A stretch of DNA of 64,000 bases, taken from positions 115,278 through 179,277 of the forward strand of contig NZ_AZDV01000006.1 in NCBI RefSeq assembly GCF_001434835.1, read 5' to 3'. Shown here piece after piece: positions 7,400 through 15,194 of the stretch. Source of the stretch: Levilactobacillus acidifarinae DSM 19394 = JCM 15949 (GTDB taxonomy: Bacteria > Bacillota > Bacilli > Lactobacillales > Lactobacillaceae). The notes beneath the pieces were generated by a model. It worked only from the letters and a program-made list of their open reading frames with translations. It searched no databases and was not told where the DNA came from. Numbering within the stretch: position 1 is the stretch's first letter; each line of letters opens with the position of its first letter. The translations under genes and the position numbers were made by a program.

Positions 7400-8731
7400 C
7401 TAGTCACCTCCCGTCTTCGTTAGAATAATCGTAAAGTAGAGATGGTGCCGTTTGATCATAATTTGTAACGACGCGTTGGGGGTTTGGTCGACGATTTCTT
7501 GAACCGTACTCAACCCCAGGCCGTGGCCCCCACCCTTCGTGGTGTAACCGGCCCGCATAAATTGTGTGATGGCGGGTGGCGTTTCCGTGGAGATCGGATT
7601 AGCGACCGCCAATTCGACGGCATCCGGATAATCCAAAATCGCACAGTAGATTTCGGGAATTTCCCCCACCAAAGGGGCCTCAATTGCATTATCCAGTAAG
7701 ATTCCCAGTACTCGTAATAGTTGGACATTATTCATGGGAATCATCTGAATGGCCTCGGGAACCTCCAGGCGAAAATGCCAGTGGTGGTTTTGCGCCGCTA
7801 AGATCTTCTGAAACAGGAGATTTTTTAAGGGCGGATCGTTCAGCCGCTGTAAGCCATCAATTTCCAGCCCAGCTAATTGGTTAGTGGTTTGCCAGCGCGT
7901 GTTTAACGTCTGATAGTACCGCTCCAAACCCTGATAATCTTCCGCGTCTAAGTAATCCCCCAACCGGAGCATTTGATCTTGATACGTTCGTTTAAAATCC
8001 CGAATGTTTTGAACTTGATCCGAAATTCGCCGGTCGTACCGGCTTTGGAGCATCGCCGTTTGGTAATCGGCCTTCACCCGCTGGCGGATCATAAAGCTCC
8101 GTAAAAAGATAAACAGGCTGACTACGATCAGACCAATCATGAGCACTTCAATTCCCAGAGCAAACGTCAACATGCCCTGGCTGAGGCTCATCTGGTGAAT
8201 AATGGCCGACGATAGTCCCACTAACACCGATAAACTCAGTAAGAGTGACAAGACGGTCCACTGTTCTCGGCGACTCAACGCCAGCTGATCGAGATTCCCC
8301 GGTTGGACGTGCATCCCCGCCACTCCCAAGGAGATCAATGAGTAGACAATCAGCTGCACCGTCAGTCGGCTACCCACGCCCATGACGCTTTGTGCCACAC
8401 CGTCCCCCCAGAGTTGCCGCATTAGTTCCCACGAGAAATCATTAACCAACACCACAATCAAAAAAATAATAATCGTAGCGTTCAGAAAAACCAGGGCTAA
8501 GTTCCGGTGGTGACGAACGAGGTAACTTAAGGCCGCTAGTGGGGGAATAACCAAGCTCCAGCCTTCCCCAATCACCGCCGGGAGCAACGCCCAACCAACC
8601 CATTTAACGGGCAACGTCCAATTTTGGGGCCGAATTTCCCCAATCCAGATCGTCCAGAACCACTGCATGGTCATCGCCAAGACAAAGTTAACCCAGAAAT
8701 TTTGATCAAATAAATGAAAAGTCACGTTCAT
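7400..8731 (-). CDS. HPK10/AgrC-like kinase with intact ATP site but no phospho-acceptor His
   Basis: A 443-residue protein with a membrane sensor (about 1-210) and a GHKL ATPase domain. The N box is complete (GILLDNAIEAP, Asn348), as is the G box (TTKGGGHGLGLSTVQEI, Gly400-Leu407). At the acceptor site, where relatives have FRHDYxN, it reads FKRTYQD: the His is Arg248 (codon CGA, 7990-7988). It should bind ATP but cannot autophosphorylate at the usual residue. It follows the response regulator by a few nt. The ATG at 8731 is preceded by AGGG; a GTG at 8734 is possible. Paired with the two His-bearing, ATP-site-less paralogues it suggests a split kinase working in mixed complexes. Confidence 0.8.
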   Translation of the reverse strand: MNVTFHLFDQNFWVNFVLAMTMQWFWTIWIGEIRPQNWTLPVKWVGWALLPAVIGEGWSLVIPPLAALSYLVRHHRNLALVFLNATIIIFLIVVLVNDFSWELMRQLWGDGVAQSVMGVGSRLTVQLIVYSLISLGVAGMHVQPGNLDQLALSRREQWTVLSLLLSLSVLVGLSSAIIHQMSLSQGMLTFALGIEVLMIGLIVVSLFIFLRSFMIRQRVKADYQTAMLQSRYDRRISDQVQNIRDFKRTYQDQMLRLGDYLDAEDYQGLERYYQTLNTRWQTTNQLAGLEIDGLQRLNDPPLKNLLFQKILAAQNHHWHFRLEVPEAIQMIPMNNVQLLRVLGILLDNAIEAPLVGEIPEIYCAILDYPDAVELAVANPISTETPPAITQFMRAGYTTKGGGHGLGLSTVQEIVDQTPNASLQIMIKRHHLYFTIILTKTGGD

Positions 8732-8738
8732 CACCCTA

Positions 8739-9494
8739 TCATTCGTTTAAATGCTTCTGCACCAGGGTTTTTACTTCATGGAATCGGCGCGTCGCAACGT
8801 CGGTCTGATCGCCGTTCGGAAAGATCAACCGGCGCGTCGTCGACTCAATCCCGCTAACGTTATCGAGGTTGACCAAAAAACTTTTGTCCGTGCGGTAGAG
8901 GTCCGGATATTGGTCCGCAATATCCTTTAGAAATCCCGGAAATTCCACCAGTTGGTTGGCGGCGTGTACCGACACCTTATGCGGGGTGTCCGCGGTCGAC
9001 ACGAAATAAACGTCGCCCATCGGTAAGCTAAAAGTTCGGCCCCCAATGGTGTATTGGAACAAATTTTCCGTATTTTCCAGATAATTCGTATAGCGTTGAT
9101 ACCCGTAATCCACGTTCTCGCGCAGCTTCTGATCGATCTGTTCCCGTCCTAAATCCTTGACCACAAAGTCCATCGGTTCCACCTTACGTTCAAACGTCAA
9201 TAACGCCATCTCTGAGTGCGTGGTCACGAACACGATCTCCGCAAACCCCAGCTGCTGCCGAATCGCAATGGCAGTTTCCAACCCGTTCATATCTTCTGCC
9301 GGAAATTCGATATCTAAAAACAACAGGGCATATTTCGGCGCGTCCGCCTCCAATGCCGCTAACAATTCTTTGGGACTGACCGTCGCCAGCTTAATCTGCA
9401 TGTTGTAATCGTTAATCATGATGTACCGCTGAACAACTTCCTGGTAGTGCGCTAGTTGCTCGGGGTTATCTTCACAGAAATAGACCGATAACAC
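8739..9494 (-). CDS. LytTR-family response regulator (AgrA/PlnC/ComE type)
   Basis: A 251-residue cytoplasmic regulator. The receiver domain spans residues 1-125, with acidic pocket Glu8-Asp9 (CEDN), phospho-acceptor Asp61 (LFLDIEFP), conserved Thr at about 90 and Lys at about 113. A C-terminal LytTR DNA-binding domain follows (about 150-248, with TDKSFLVNLDNV and RRFHEVKTLVQKH). Proteins of this type respond to peptide pheromones and activate bacteriocin or virulence genes through paired direct repeats. It is the first gene of a four-gene operon with three kinase-like proteins. The GTG start has GAAGGGAG upstream; a promoter lies at 9525-9553. No bacteriocin or export genes are nearby, so its targets are unknown. 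Confidence 0.88.
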   Translation of the reverse strand: MLSVYFCEDNPEQLAHYQEVVQRYIMINDYNMQIKLATVSPKELLAALEADAPKYALLFLDIEFPAEDMNGLETAIAIRQQLGFAEIVFVTTHSEMALLTFERKVEPMDFVVKDLGREQIDQKLRENVDYGYQRYTNYLENTENLFQYTIGGRTFSLPMGDVYFVSTADTPHKVSVHAANQLVEFPGFLKDIADQYPDLYRTDKSFLVNLDNVSGIESTTRRLIFPNGDQTDVATRRFHEVKTLVQKHLNE

Positions 9495-9524
9495 CGCTAT
9501 CGTCTCCCTTCACTAAACACCCTT

Positions 9525-9553
9525 AATGTAACGTGATTTAGAACTAGTTGCAA
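9525..9553 (-). promoter_or_regulatory. Promoter of the regulator/kinase operon
   Basis: TTGCAA (9553-9548) and TACATT (9530-9525) are 17 bp apart on the minus strand, about 30 bp before the GTG. I could not find a convincing pair of LytTR direct repeats upstream. Confidence 0.5.
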
Positions 9554-9696
9554 TCCTTTTCATGGGTAAAACACACTTATACTTTACATTTTGTGCAGGT
9601 GTGGTAATTTGCTGGATTCCCCGTCAAATCACACAATCCCCAGACCATGTTCCCTGACCACCATCGCCCGTGCCCGTCGTCAAGCCCCTCAAGGAC

Positions 9697-9730
9697 AAAA
9701 AAAGTACCGCCCCCATTGGACGATACTTTA
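9697..9730 (-). terminator. Minus-strand terminator upstream of the regulator operon
   Basis: AAAGTATCG pairs with CGGTACTTT on the minus strand (one wobble) and a seven-T run follows. It would end a transcript coming from about 10.1 kb, which contains the 25-codon ORF. Confidence 0.6.
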
Positions 9731-10041
9731 AGCAGATTATTCCATTAACTAGTAGATAAAATTTAGCACTCCCCCAAGTTCTTAATTTTAATCGCTGACT
9801 ACTTTGGTAATAATCCGTTATTTATTGAAGCTTACTCCTTAGCACATTGTGACGTCCCAAAAAAGTTCCTCAACTAGGTGTTTACAAAGCGGGGCGCATG
9901 TTCCCCACTTGGTTAGGAACCAAGTCCTGAAGTTGTTGGTCCCTTCCAACTGCATTAAGAATATCATGGAATTAACCATTCAGACGATAAGACGCAAAAA
10001 CGTCATTTAATGCACGTTAAAGTGCCTATTTTCACAACAAT

Positions 10042-10119
10042 TCAATTGTGCCTAATTAGATAGGACACAAAACCAACTAAAATAACCAAATTAGCCAGGA
10101 CCAAACAACCTGCAATCAA
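10042..10119 (-). CDS. Possible 25-residue hydrophobic peptide
   Basis: A TTG-started frame encodes MIAGCLVLANLVILVGFV followed by SYLIRHN, a single membrane helix with a basic end. AAAGGGGAG stands 8 nt before the TTG, an excellent ribosome binding site, which is the main reason to report it. It has no double-glycine leader. It could be a small membrane regulator, a toxin-like peptide, or part of the pheromone system whose operon starts 550 bp downstream. No family is recognised, and small frames of this size can arise by chance. Confidence 0.4.
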   Translation of the reverse strand: MIAGCLVLANLVILVGFVSYLIRHN

Positions 10120-10144
10120 AACTAACTCTCCCCTTTAGTGACGC

Positions 10145-10278
10145 CTTAGGAGCGGCTTGGACCCAGACCGTTTGGGGGTAGCGTTCGTAGATTAAGCCGG
10201 CGGTTTCGGTGGAATGTGGCAACCGTCACGTTGCGGGGAGTCCACTTGTCAAAGCTCGTAGCGACTGGTTAGCTTCAC
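10145..10278 (-). pseudogene. Possible frameshifted gene remnant
   Basis: A GTG at 10278 with AAGGAAGG upstream begins MKLTSRY and stops after a few codons. Protein-like sequence continues in the neighbouring frames: first SFDKWTPRNVTVAT, then STETAGLIYERYPQTVWVQ. This is what a small gene with two frameshifts would look like. The family is unknown and the call rests on appearance only. Confidence 0.25.
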
Positions 10279-10409
10279 AACGGTTTCCTTCCTTCTACAA
10301 ACTGCGTTAAACTTAGTTTAGAGATGTGGGACGTTAGCCGAAACCGGCTGATTCAGTCCCATCAACTCTAAGTCAATATTTAATTATTTTAATGCAAGGG
10401 GTGTCGAAA

Positions 10410-10898
10410 ATGGCCAACCAACGAGACTTTAACCCCATCACAGCGGCGGGGTACCACCAAATCGAACAAGAAATTGCGGCCCTGGAGGCCGACCGACCAC
10501 ATAAGATTGCTAGTCTAGCGGAGGCCCGGGCACACGGCGACCTCTCCGAGAATGCGGAGTACAGCGCCGCTAAACGTGACCTGCGTCACCTGGAAAGCCG
10601 GCTACGTTTTCTCAACAAGGAACTCCAATACGCCCGTATCGTCACACCCAGTGCCGATCAAGTCGTCGAACTGGGTAAGTGGGTCACCCTCGAATTTCTG
10701 GACGACCACGATACCGTGACCTACCAGGCCGTGGGAACGGCCGAGGCCGACCTGGCTGCGGGAAAAACAACTCAAGTTTCCCCGTTAGGCAAGGCCATCA
10801 TGGGCCAGCACGTGGGGGACATCGTGACGGTTCACGCCCCCGCCGCTAGTTATCAAGTTAAGCTGGTCGCTGTCGGGCTCAGCGCACCGCAATCTTAG
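10410..10898 (+). CDS. greA: Transcript cleavage factor GreA
   Basis: A 162-residue GreA/GreB-family factor. It binds the secondary channel of RNA polymerase and stimulates cleavage of backtracked RNA. The N-terminal coiled-coil (about 10-75) carries the diagnostic EARAHGDLSENAEYSAAK with the acidic tip residues Asp and Glu. The C-terminal FKBP-like domain includes SPLGKAIMGQHVGD. I use the ATG at 10410, with AAGGGG 8 nt upstream, rather than the longer frame from 10392. It is monocistronic, with a structured leader (10315-10371) and a short hairpin at 10980-11012. Confidence 0.92.
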   Translation: MANQRDFNPITAAGYHQIEQEIAALEADRPHKIASLAEARAHGDLSENAEYSAAKRDLRHLESRLRFLNKELQYARIVTPSADQVVELGKWVTLEFLDDHDTVTYQAVGTAEADLAAGKTTQVSPLGKAIMGQHVGDIVTVHAPAASYQVKLVAVGLSAPQS

Positions 10899-10979
10899 AA
10901 TTCTGGGAGCAGCGTTGTTCCCACACACCACTCACGAAATCGTTCAATTCTTAAATCAAGACGGTTATCGCTTAGTCAA

Positions 10980-11012
10980 CCAGTCCCCGCGGCCTCGTGA
11001 GGACTGGATTTT
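10980..11012 (+). terminator. Hairpin between greA and hemH
   Basis: CCAGTCC (10980-10986) pairs with GGACTGG (11001-11007), followed by ATTTTA. It is a weak terminator or attenuator before the ferrochelatase gene. Confidence 0.4.
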
Positions 11013-11029
11013 AGAAGGAGCCTACATAT

Positions 11030-12001
11030 ATGAAGACCGGTTTACTGTTAGTTAACCTGGGATCACCGACCGCGCCCGATACGCCAGCGGTCAAAACCTA
11101 CTTACGCGAATTTTTAAGCGATCAAAACGTCATCGAGCTCCCTAAATGGTTCTGGCAGCCCCTGTTGCGAGGCATCATTTTACCGTTACGCTCGTGGCGT
11201 TCCGCGACTTTCTACCAACATATCTGGACCACCAGTGGTTCACCGCTGGTCGCCTACACCCAGCTCATGACCCAGCAGGTTCAGACCATTTTACCCGACT
11301 GGGACGTGCGTTACGCCATGACCTACGGCGGACCGCACATCACCGCGACGCTACAAGCCATGGCTCAGGATGGTTGTGATCACACCATCGTGGTCCCCCT
11401 CTACCCGCAGTACACCCAAAGTACGCACCAGACCATCATCGAGGCGGCCGAGGCGGCGCAGGTGCCCATCACCATCGTGAAACACTTCTATCAGGAACCC
11501 GCTTACCTGAAATTACTGGCGACTAAACTGCAAACGGCCTGGCTCAAACACGATTACGACGCCATCGTCTTCAGCTATCACGGGATTCCTAAGAGCATGG
11601 TGCGCCACGGTGACCCCTACGCGCAACAGTGTGCGGCGACCACGGCCGGCGTATTAACGTACGTGCCGGAAATTCCCCACGAGCAAATCACCACGGCCTA
11701 CCAGTCGAAGTTCGGCCCGGCACCGTGGTTAAAACCCTATCTGAAAAACGAACTCATGCAACTGGTCGAACTAGGAAAACGTCGCGTGTTGCTAGTCACC
11801 CCGTCCTTTGTTTCGGACTGTCTGGAAACCCTAGAAGAAGACGGCGTGCAGAATTATCAAACGTTCCGAGCCACCGGTGGCGACACCCTCGACCTGGTGC
11901 CACCCATGAACGCTGACCCGGCCTTCAGCCAATTTCTGGCCGACCTCGCCGTCAAGGCGGACCAAGGAGGCCTCGGCGATGCCGCAATCCAACGAACCTA
12001 A
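11030..12001 (+). CDS. hemH: Ferrochelatase (protoporphyrin or coproporphyrin)
   Basis: A 323-residue cytoplasmic or membrane-associated enzyme that inserts Fe2+ into a porphyrin. Family motifs are in order: LLVNLGSP at 6-13, MTYGGPH near 97-103, VVPLYPQYTQSTHQT at 121-135, SYHGIPKSM with catalytic His184, and TPSFVSDCLETLEE with Glu266. Bacillus ferrochelatase uses the equivalent His and Glu. Lactobacilli generally lack a heme pathway, so this gene probably acts on porphyrin taken up from outside or retains a metal-handling role; that is inference. GAAGGAG precedes the ATG. The 3' end overlaps mntH by 23 nt, tying porphyrin metalation to metal import. Confidence 0.93.
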   Translation: MKTGLLLVNLGSPTAPDTPAVKTYLREFLSDQNVIELPKWFWQPLLRGIILPLRSWRSATFYQHIWTTSGSPLVAYTQLMTQQVQTILPDWDVRYAMTYGGPHITATLQAMAQDGCDHTIVVPLYPQYTQSTHQTIIEAAEAAQVPITIVKHFYQEPAYLKLLATKLQTAWLKHDYDAIVFSYHGIPKSMVRHGDPYAQQCAATTAGVLTYVPEIPHEQITTAYQSKFGPAPWLKPYLKNELMQLVELGKRRVLLVTPSFVSDCLETLEEDGVQNYQTFRATGGDTLDLVPPMNADPAFSQFLADLAVKADQGGLGDAAIQRT

Positions 12002-13316
12002 CCACCGCCCCAGTCTCGATGAGATCAACCAAAGCGTGCTGGTGCCTAGCGTTTACGACACCCACTTCTTCCAGAAGTTTCTGGCCTACAGCGGCCCCGG
12101 CGCCCTGGTGGCCGTGGGCTACATGGACCCCGGTAACTGGCTAACGTCATTAGCCGGTGGCAGCCAGTTCCGCTACACGTTATTAGCGGTCCTGTGGCTG
12201 TCCATCGTGGTCGCGATGTTCATGCAGACACTCTCGATTAAATTGGGAGTCGTCACCCAACGCGACCTGGCCCAGGCCGTGGCGGAACGCATCCCCGTGG
12301 GCGGGCGGATCACGTTGTGGCTACTCAACGAACTGGCGATGATGGCTACCGACATGACCGGCGTCATCGGAACCGCCATCGCGTTAAAGTTATTATTCGG
12401 TTTACCCCTGCTCTACGGCATCTTACTGACGATTCTCGACGTCTTGGTGGTCCTCTTGTTCCTGCGCTTCGGGATTCGGCGAATCGAAATGATCGTGTTG
12501 CTGGCGATTCTAACGGTCGGCATCATCTTCGGGTTAGAGGTCATTCGCGCGCACCCGGCCGTGGGCGCGATTGCCCAGGGATTAGTTCCCACGTCGTCGT
12601 TATTCACCAACCACGCCGAGCTGGTCTTAAGCCTGGGCATCATGGGGGCGACCATCATGCCCCACAATATTTATTTGCACTCCTCACTAGCGCAGAGTCG
12701 CCGGTACGACCACAACGACCCGCAACAGATCAACGAGGCGTTACGTTTTGCCCGTTGGGACTCTAACGTCCATTTGGTCGCGGCGTTGTTAATCAACGCA
12801 CTGTTACTCATCCTGGGTGGTACGCTGTTCTGGCACACCACCAAGAACTTGGCAAGCCTACAGGACGTGTTCTACGGCCTGCAAAATTCGGCGGTCGTCG
12901 GGAAGTTGGCTAGTCCGTTGATGGGCTGGTTATTCGCGTTCGCCCTCTTGATCACCGGCCTGATCTCGTCGATCACCAGCACCCTGTCCGGGCAAATCGT
13001 GATGGAGGGTTACCTGCACATTCGCTTGCCCCTCTGGGAACGACGCCTGTTGACCCGAGCGGTCACCCTGGTGCCGATTCTAATTATCGGCTTTCTGGTG
13101 GGTTTCAGCGATGCGGCGTTTGAACAACTGATCGTTTACGCCCAAATCGCGTTGAGTATTGCGCTACCGTTAACCCTCTTCCCGTTGGTTCGCCTGACCA
13201 GTGACGGTGAGTTGATGGGCGGCCACGTGAACCGGCGGGTGACCCAGTGGGTGGGTTACGCGCTAGCGGGCGTCATTACCGCGTTGAACCTGGAATTGAT
13301 TGTCTCATTATTTTAA
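11979..13316 (+). CDS. mntH: NRAMP-family Mn2+/Fe2+ transporter
   Basis: A 445-residue proton-coupled divalent metal importer with about 11 membrane helices. The metal-binding signatures are present: DPGNW in TM1 (Asp50-Trp54) and MPHNIYLHSS in TM6 (Met227 onward). The start lies inside the end of hemH, with AAGGAGG upstream, so the two are translationally coupled. Lactobacilli accumulate Mn2+ and carry several NRAMP paralogues. The link with ferrochelatase suggests this copy may supply iron, which is inference. A strong terminator follows at once. Confidence 0.94.
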   Translation: MPQSNEPNHRPSLDEINQSVLVPSVYDTHFFQKFLAYSGPGALVAVGYMDPGNWLTSLAGGSQFRYTLLAVLWLSIVVAMFMQTLSIKLGVVTQRDLAQAVAERIPVGGRITLWLLNELAMMATDMTGVIGTAIALKLLFGLPLLYGILLTILDVLVVLLFLRFGIRRIEMIVLLAILTVGIIFGLEVIRAHPAVGAIAQGLVPTSSLFTNHAELVLSLGIMGATIMPHNIYLHSSLAQSRRYDHNDPQQINEALRFARWDSNVHLVAALLINALLLILGGTLFWHTTKNLASLQDVFYGLQNSAVVGKLASPLMGWLFAFALLITGLISSITSTLSGQIVMEGYLHIRLPLWERRLLTRAVTLVPILIIGFLVGFSDAAFEQLIVYAQIALSIALPLTLFPLVRLTSDGELMGGHVNRRVTQWVGYALAGVITALNLELIVSLF

Positions 13317-13319
13317 CGT

Positions 13320-13370
13320 CAAAACGGCCCCGTCATCTTCGGTGAATTGAAGATGATGGCGCCGTTTTTA
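13320..13370. terminator. Terminator after mntH
   Basis: AAAACGGC/GCCGTTTT enclose CCGTCATCTTC/GAAGATGATGG, giving a long stem with a T run on the plus strand. It also lies 24 nt from the stop of the convergent CAP-domain gene. Confidence 0.85.
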
Positions 13371-13393
13371 TTTGGAAAAATTCAGTCGCTTCT

Positions 13394-14143
13394 TTAATCT
13401 AGATCGTCGGCTTGATCCGCTAACGGGGTCACTTCAGCGTTAACGGCTAGGTAGATGTCCCCACCATGTTCGAACCAGCCAATTCCCATCTTAGTCGAAT
13501 TAGGACGCACCAGGTTTTCCCGGTTATCCCAGCTGCCTTCAACGGACTTGTACAGGAGATCCTTGGCTTGGGCTTTACCGACCTTAGCGGCGACCTTGGC
13601 CTGGTTGGCTTTCGTCGCGTAGTCTGACGAAATACTTTCACTGATGGGCCCATTGCCGTAAAGGCAGGTTGGACAAGCGTTAGGCTGAAAACTGATACCC
13701 AGTTGCTTGGCATCCAGCTGGGCGTAGGGCTGATCCTGGGCGTTGTATTGTTCGAAACCCAATTGATAGAGTTCCTTAGCCCGCTGCATGGCTAAGGCTT
13801 GATACTGGCTATCAAGTTGAATCGCCGCGGTACCGTGCTGATGGCGATACTGGTTTACCTCGGCTAAGAAGGCCTGATTGGCGGCGTCCACGTTGAACTT
13901 AGCAGACTTGACCGTCACCTTACCGGTCTGCAAACTAGATTGGTTAATCCAGCCTTTAACCTTTTTAGCCGTAACGTACTTGTAGACGGCCTGCTTACCG
14001 TGACGCTTGATGGTGGCCTGCTTGGCCACCTTGGTCGTTGAAACGACCTGGGCCTTGCTAGCAGCGTGGGCGTTGGTCGATGCACCGGCTAGTAACCCGA
14101 TCCCCATCATCATCAATAAACTTGCTTTAAGCCATTTTTTCAT
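13394..14143 (-). CDS. Secreted CAP/SCP-domain protein
   Basis: A 249-residue exported protein. Residues 1-28 form a signal peptide (ending NAHA). A short lysine-rich SH3-like segment follows (about 33-73, with KQAVYKYVTAKKVKGWINQSSL). The CAP domain runs from about 85 to 240, starting FLAEVNQYRHQHG and ending KMGIGWFEHGGDIYLAVNAEV. An unusual insertion NACPTCLYGNGP has two Cys that could form a disulfide or bind metal. Bacterial CAP proteins are extracellular and mostly uncharacterised. AAGGAGG stands before the ATG. Monocistronic. Confidence 0.8.
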   Translation of the reverse strand: MKKWLKASLLMMMGIGLLAGASTNAHAASKAQVVSTTKVAKQATIKRHGKQAVYKYVTAKKVKGWINQSSLQTGKVTVKSAKFNVDAANQAFLAEVNQYRHQHGTAAIQLDSQYQALAMQRAKELYQLGFEQYNAQDQPYAQLDAKQLGISFQPNACPTCLYGNGPISESISSDYATKANQAKVAAKVGKAQAKDLLYKSVEGSWDNRENLVRPNSTKMGIGWFEHGGDIYLAVNAEVTPLADQADDLD

Positions 14144-14367
14144 GTATGTATCCTCCTTATGAATCTGTTAACCGTTGATTTCTCAATGATTAACTCAACG
14201 GTCAGGATTCATTATATCGGACCCCCCTGACATAATTTAGCGTGAACGAGTTTCAAATTAAACTTTTTATAATTGAATCGATTCCTTGTCTTAATCATGC
14301 CGATTGGCTTGTTCATCCATAAATTGTCTAATTAGTTTCCCCTCTAGGCATTCATTTCACGGCAGTC

Positions 14368-14415
14368 AAAAACGGCCAGCAAGTCAGCCTAGTTCCTAAC
14401 CTGATGACCGTTTTA
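14368..14415 (-). terminator. Terminator of the matrixin-like gene
   Basis: On the minus strand AAAACGGTCA pairs with TGGCCGTTTT (one wobble), and T residues follow, 14 nt beyond the stop at 14429. Confidence 0.65.
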
Positions 14416-14428
14416 TTAACTACTCGCC

Positions 14429-15019
14429 TTAATTCACGAGTCGATAAGCGTAAGCGACTCCTTGCTTGTCAACCTTCGCTAAGGACGTGTGAAGCCCGCC
14501 CATCACGCTCTTACTGTTATTCGAACTATTCAAACCCACCATGAAGCCCATCAGACGAACAGCCGTCGCAACTTTTTTAGTCCGAGATAGCTTATGCTTC
14601 GCCAGATAATCCATGTCTAACTTACCGTCGACCTGCTTAAATACCTTGAGGGTCTCGCCGGTATCCTGATTCAGGATCGTATCGCCCTTATAATAAAGAT
14701 TACCTGGTTCCTTATAGTTCAAATGCCGGGCCGCTTCCAATTGCATCATCGCTTTTTTCTTAGTCGTGGCCTTAAACGTTACCGTCCCGTTCTTGGACCA
14801 AGCCTTGACCGCTTGCTTCCAAATACTCCGGTAAGCCTTCGAAGACGTCGAGATGTTATATGTGATCGTCTTGGATGGGAAGAACGCATAACTCGGTGTG
14901 ATAGTCGTTTTCGCCGAAGCCGTGGTCGTCCCGACGAACAGTCCCGCCGTCACAACACCCAAACTTACCGCGACTAACGCCAAAAAACGACGTCCTAATT
15001 TAAATCCCCGTTGCTTCAC
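14429..15019 (-). CDS. Secreted matrixin-like protein with a lost zinc site
   Basis: A 196-residue exported protein with a basic N terminus and signal peptide to about residue 36 (TTASAK). The mature part starts TITYNISTSSKAYRSIWKQA, the N-terminal pattern of lactobacillus secreted matrixin-type (M10/M12-like) proteases. Where the zinc motif HExxHxxGxxH should stand it reads RLMGFMVGLNS (residues 155-165), keeping the Gly-Leu but none of the three His nor the Glu. The Met-turn SVMG (171-174) is retained. It is therefore probably proteolytically inactive, perhaps a binding protein or decoy. The GTG at 15019 has GGAG 8 nt upstream. The family relation is by pattern, not search. Confidence 0.6.
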   Translation of the reverse strand: MKQRGFKLGRRFLALVAVSLGVVTAGLFVGTTTASAKTTITPSYAFFPSKTITYNISTSSKAYRSIWKQAVKAWSKNGTVTFKATTKKKAMMQLEAARHLNYKEPGNLYYKGDTILNQDTGETLKVFKQVDGKLDMDYLAKHKLSRTKKVATAVRLMGFMVGLNSSNNSKSVMGGLHTSLAKVDKQGVAYAYRLVN

Positions 15020-15143
15020 TCTAAACACTCCATTCTTAAAATATGTAATCTGGTCGCAACCATTAAAGGTATTATACGAAGTGGGGATGTCACAATTTGG
15101 CGCACATCGGGCGAAGACTAATTATTTTGTTAAAACGCAAAAT

Positions 15144-15174
15144 CTTCCAGACAATCAATCTAATTGTCTGGAAG
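15144..15174. terminator. Bidirectional terminator after yafQ
   Basis: CTTCCAGACAAT (15144-15155) and ATTGTCTGGAAG (15163-15174) form a perfect 12-bp stem with T/A runs on both sides. Confidence 0.8.
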
Positions 15175-15194
15175 GTCTTTACAAAATTTATCTG

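Larger units (their letters stand above)
9736..10409. other. 674-bp stretch between the regulator operon and greA
   Basis: It holds the 25-codon ORF, the possible remnant at 10145-10278, and a perfect hairpin ACTTGGTT-AGG-AACCAAGT (9907-9925). A nested hairpin just before greA (10315-10371) pairs TTAGAG/CTCTAA, TGGGAC/GTCCCA and AGCCG/CGGCT in order. I see no other coding sequence. Confidence 0.5.

Noticed and set aside
4729..9494. Complete bacteriocin locus
   Set aside because: Regulator and kinases are present, but no bacteriocin precursor, immunity protein or peptide exporter was found in the window.
9901..9960. T-box-like GGGACC/GGTTCC sequences
   Set aside because: The conserved T-box core AGGGTGGNACCGCG and an aminoacyl gene downstream are absent.
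9839..9979. 46-codon minus-strand ORF with several Cys and Trp residues, bacteriocin-like at first sight
   Set aside because: No ribosome binding site, no leader pattern, and it overlaps hairpins; probably chance.
12317..12766. 149-codon ORF inside mntH
   Set aside because: Out-of-frame shadow, Arg/His-rich translation without domain pattern.
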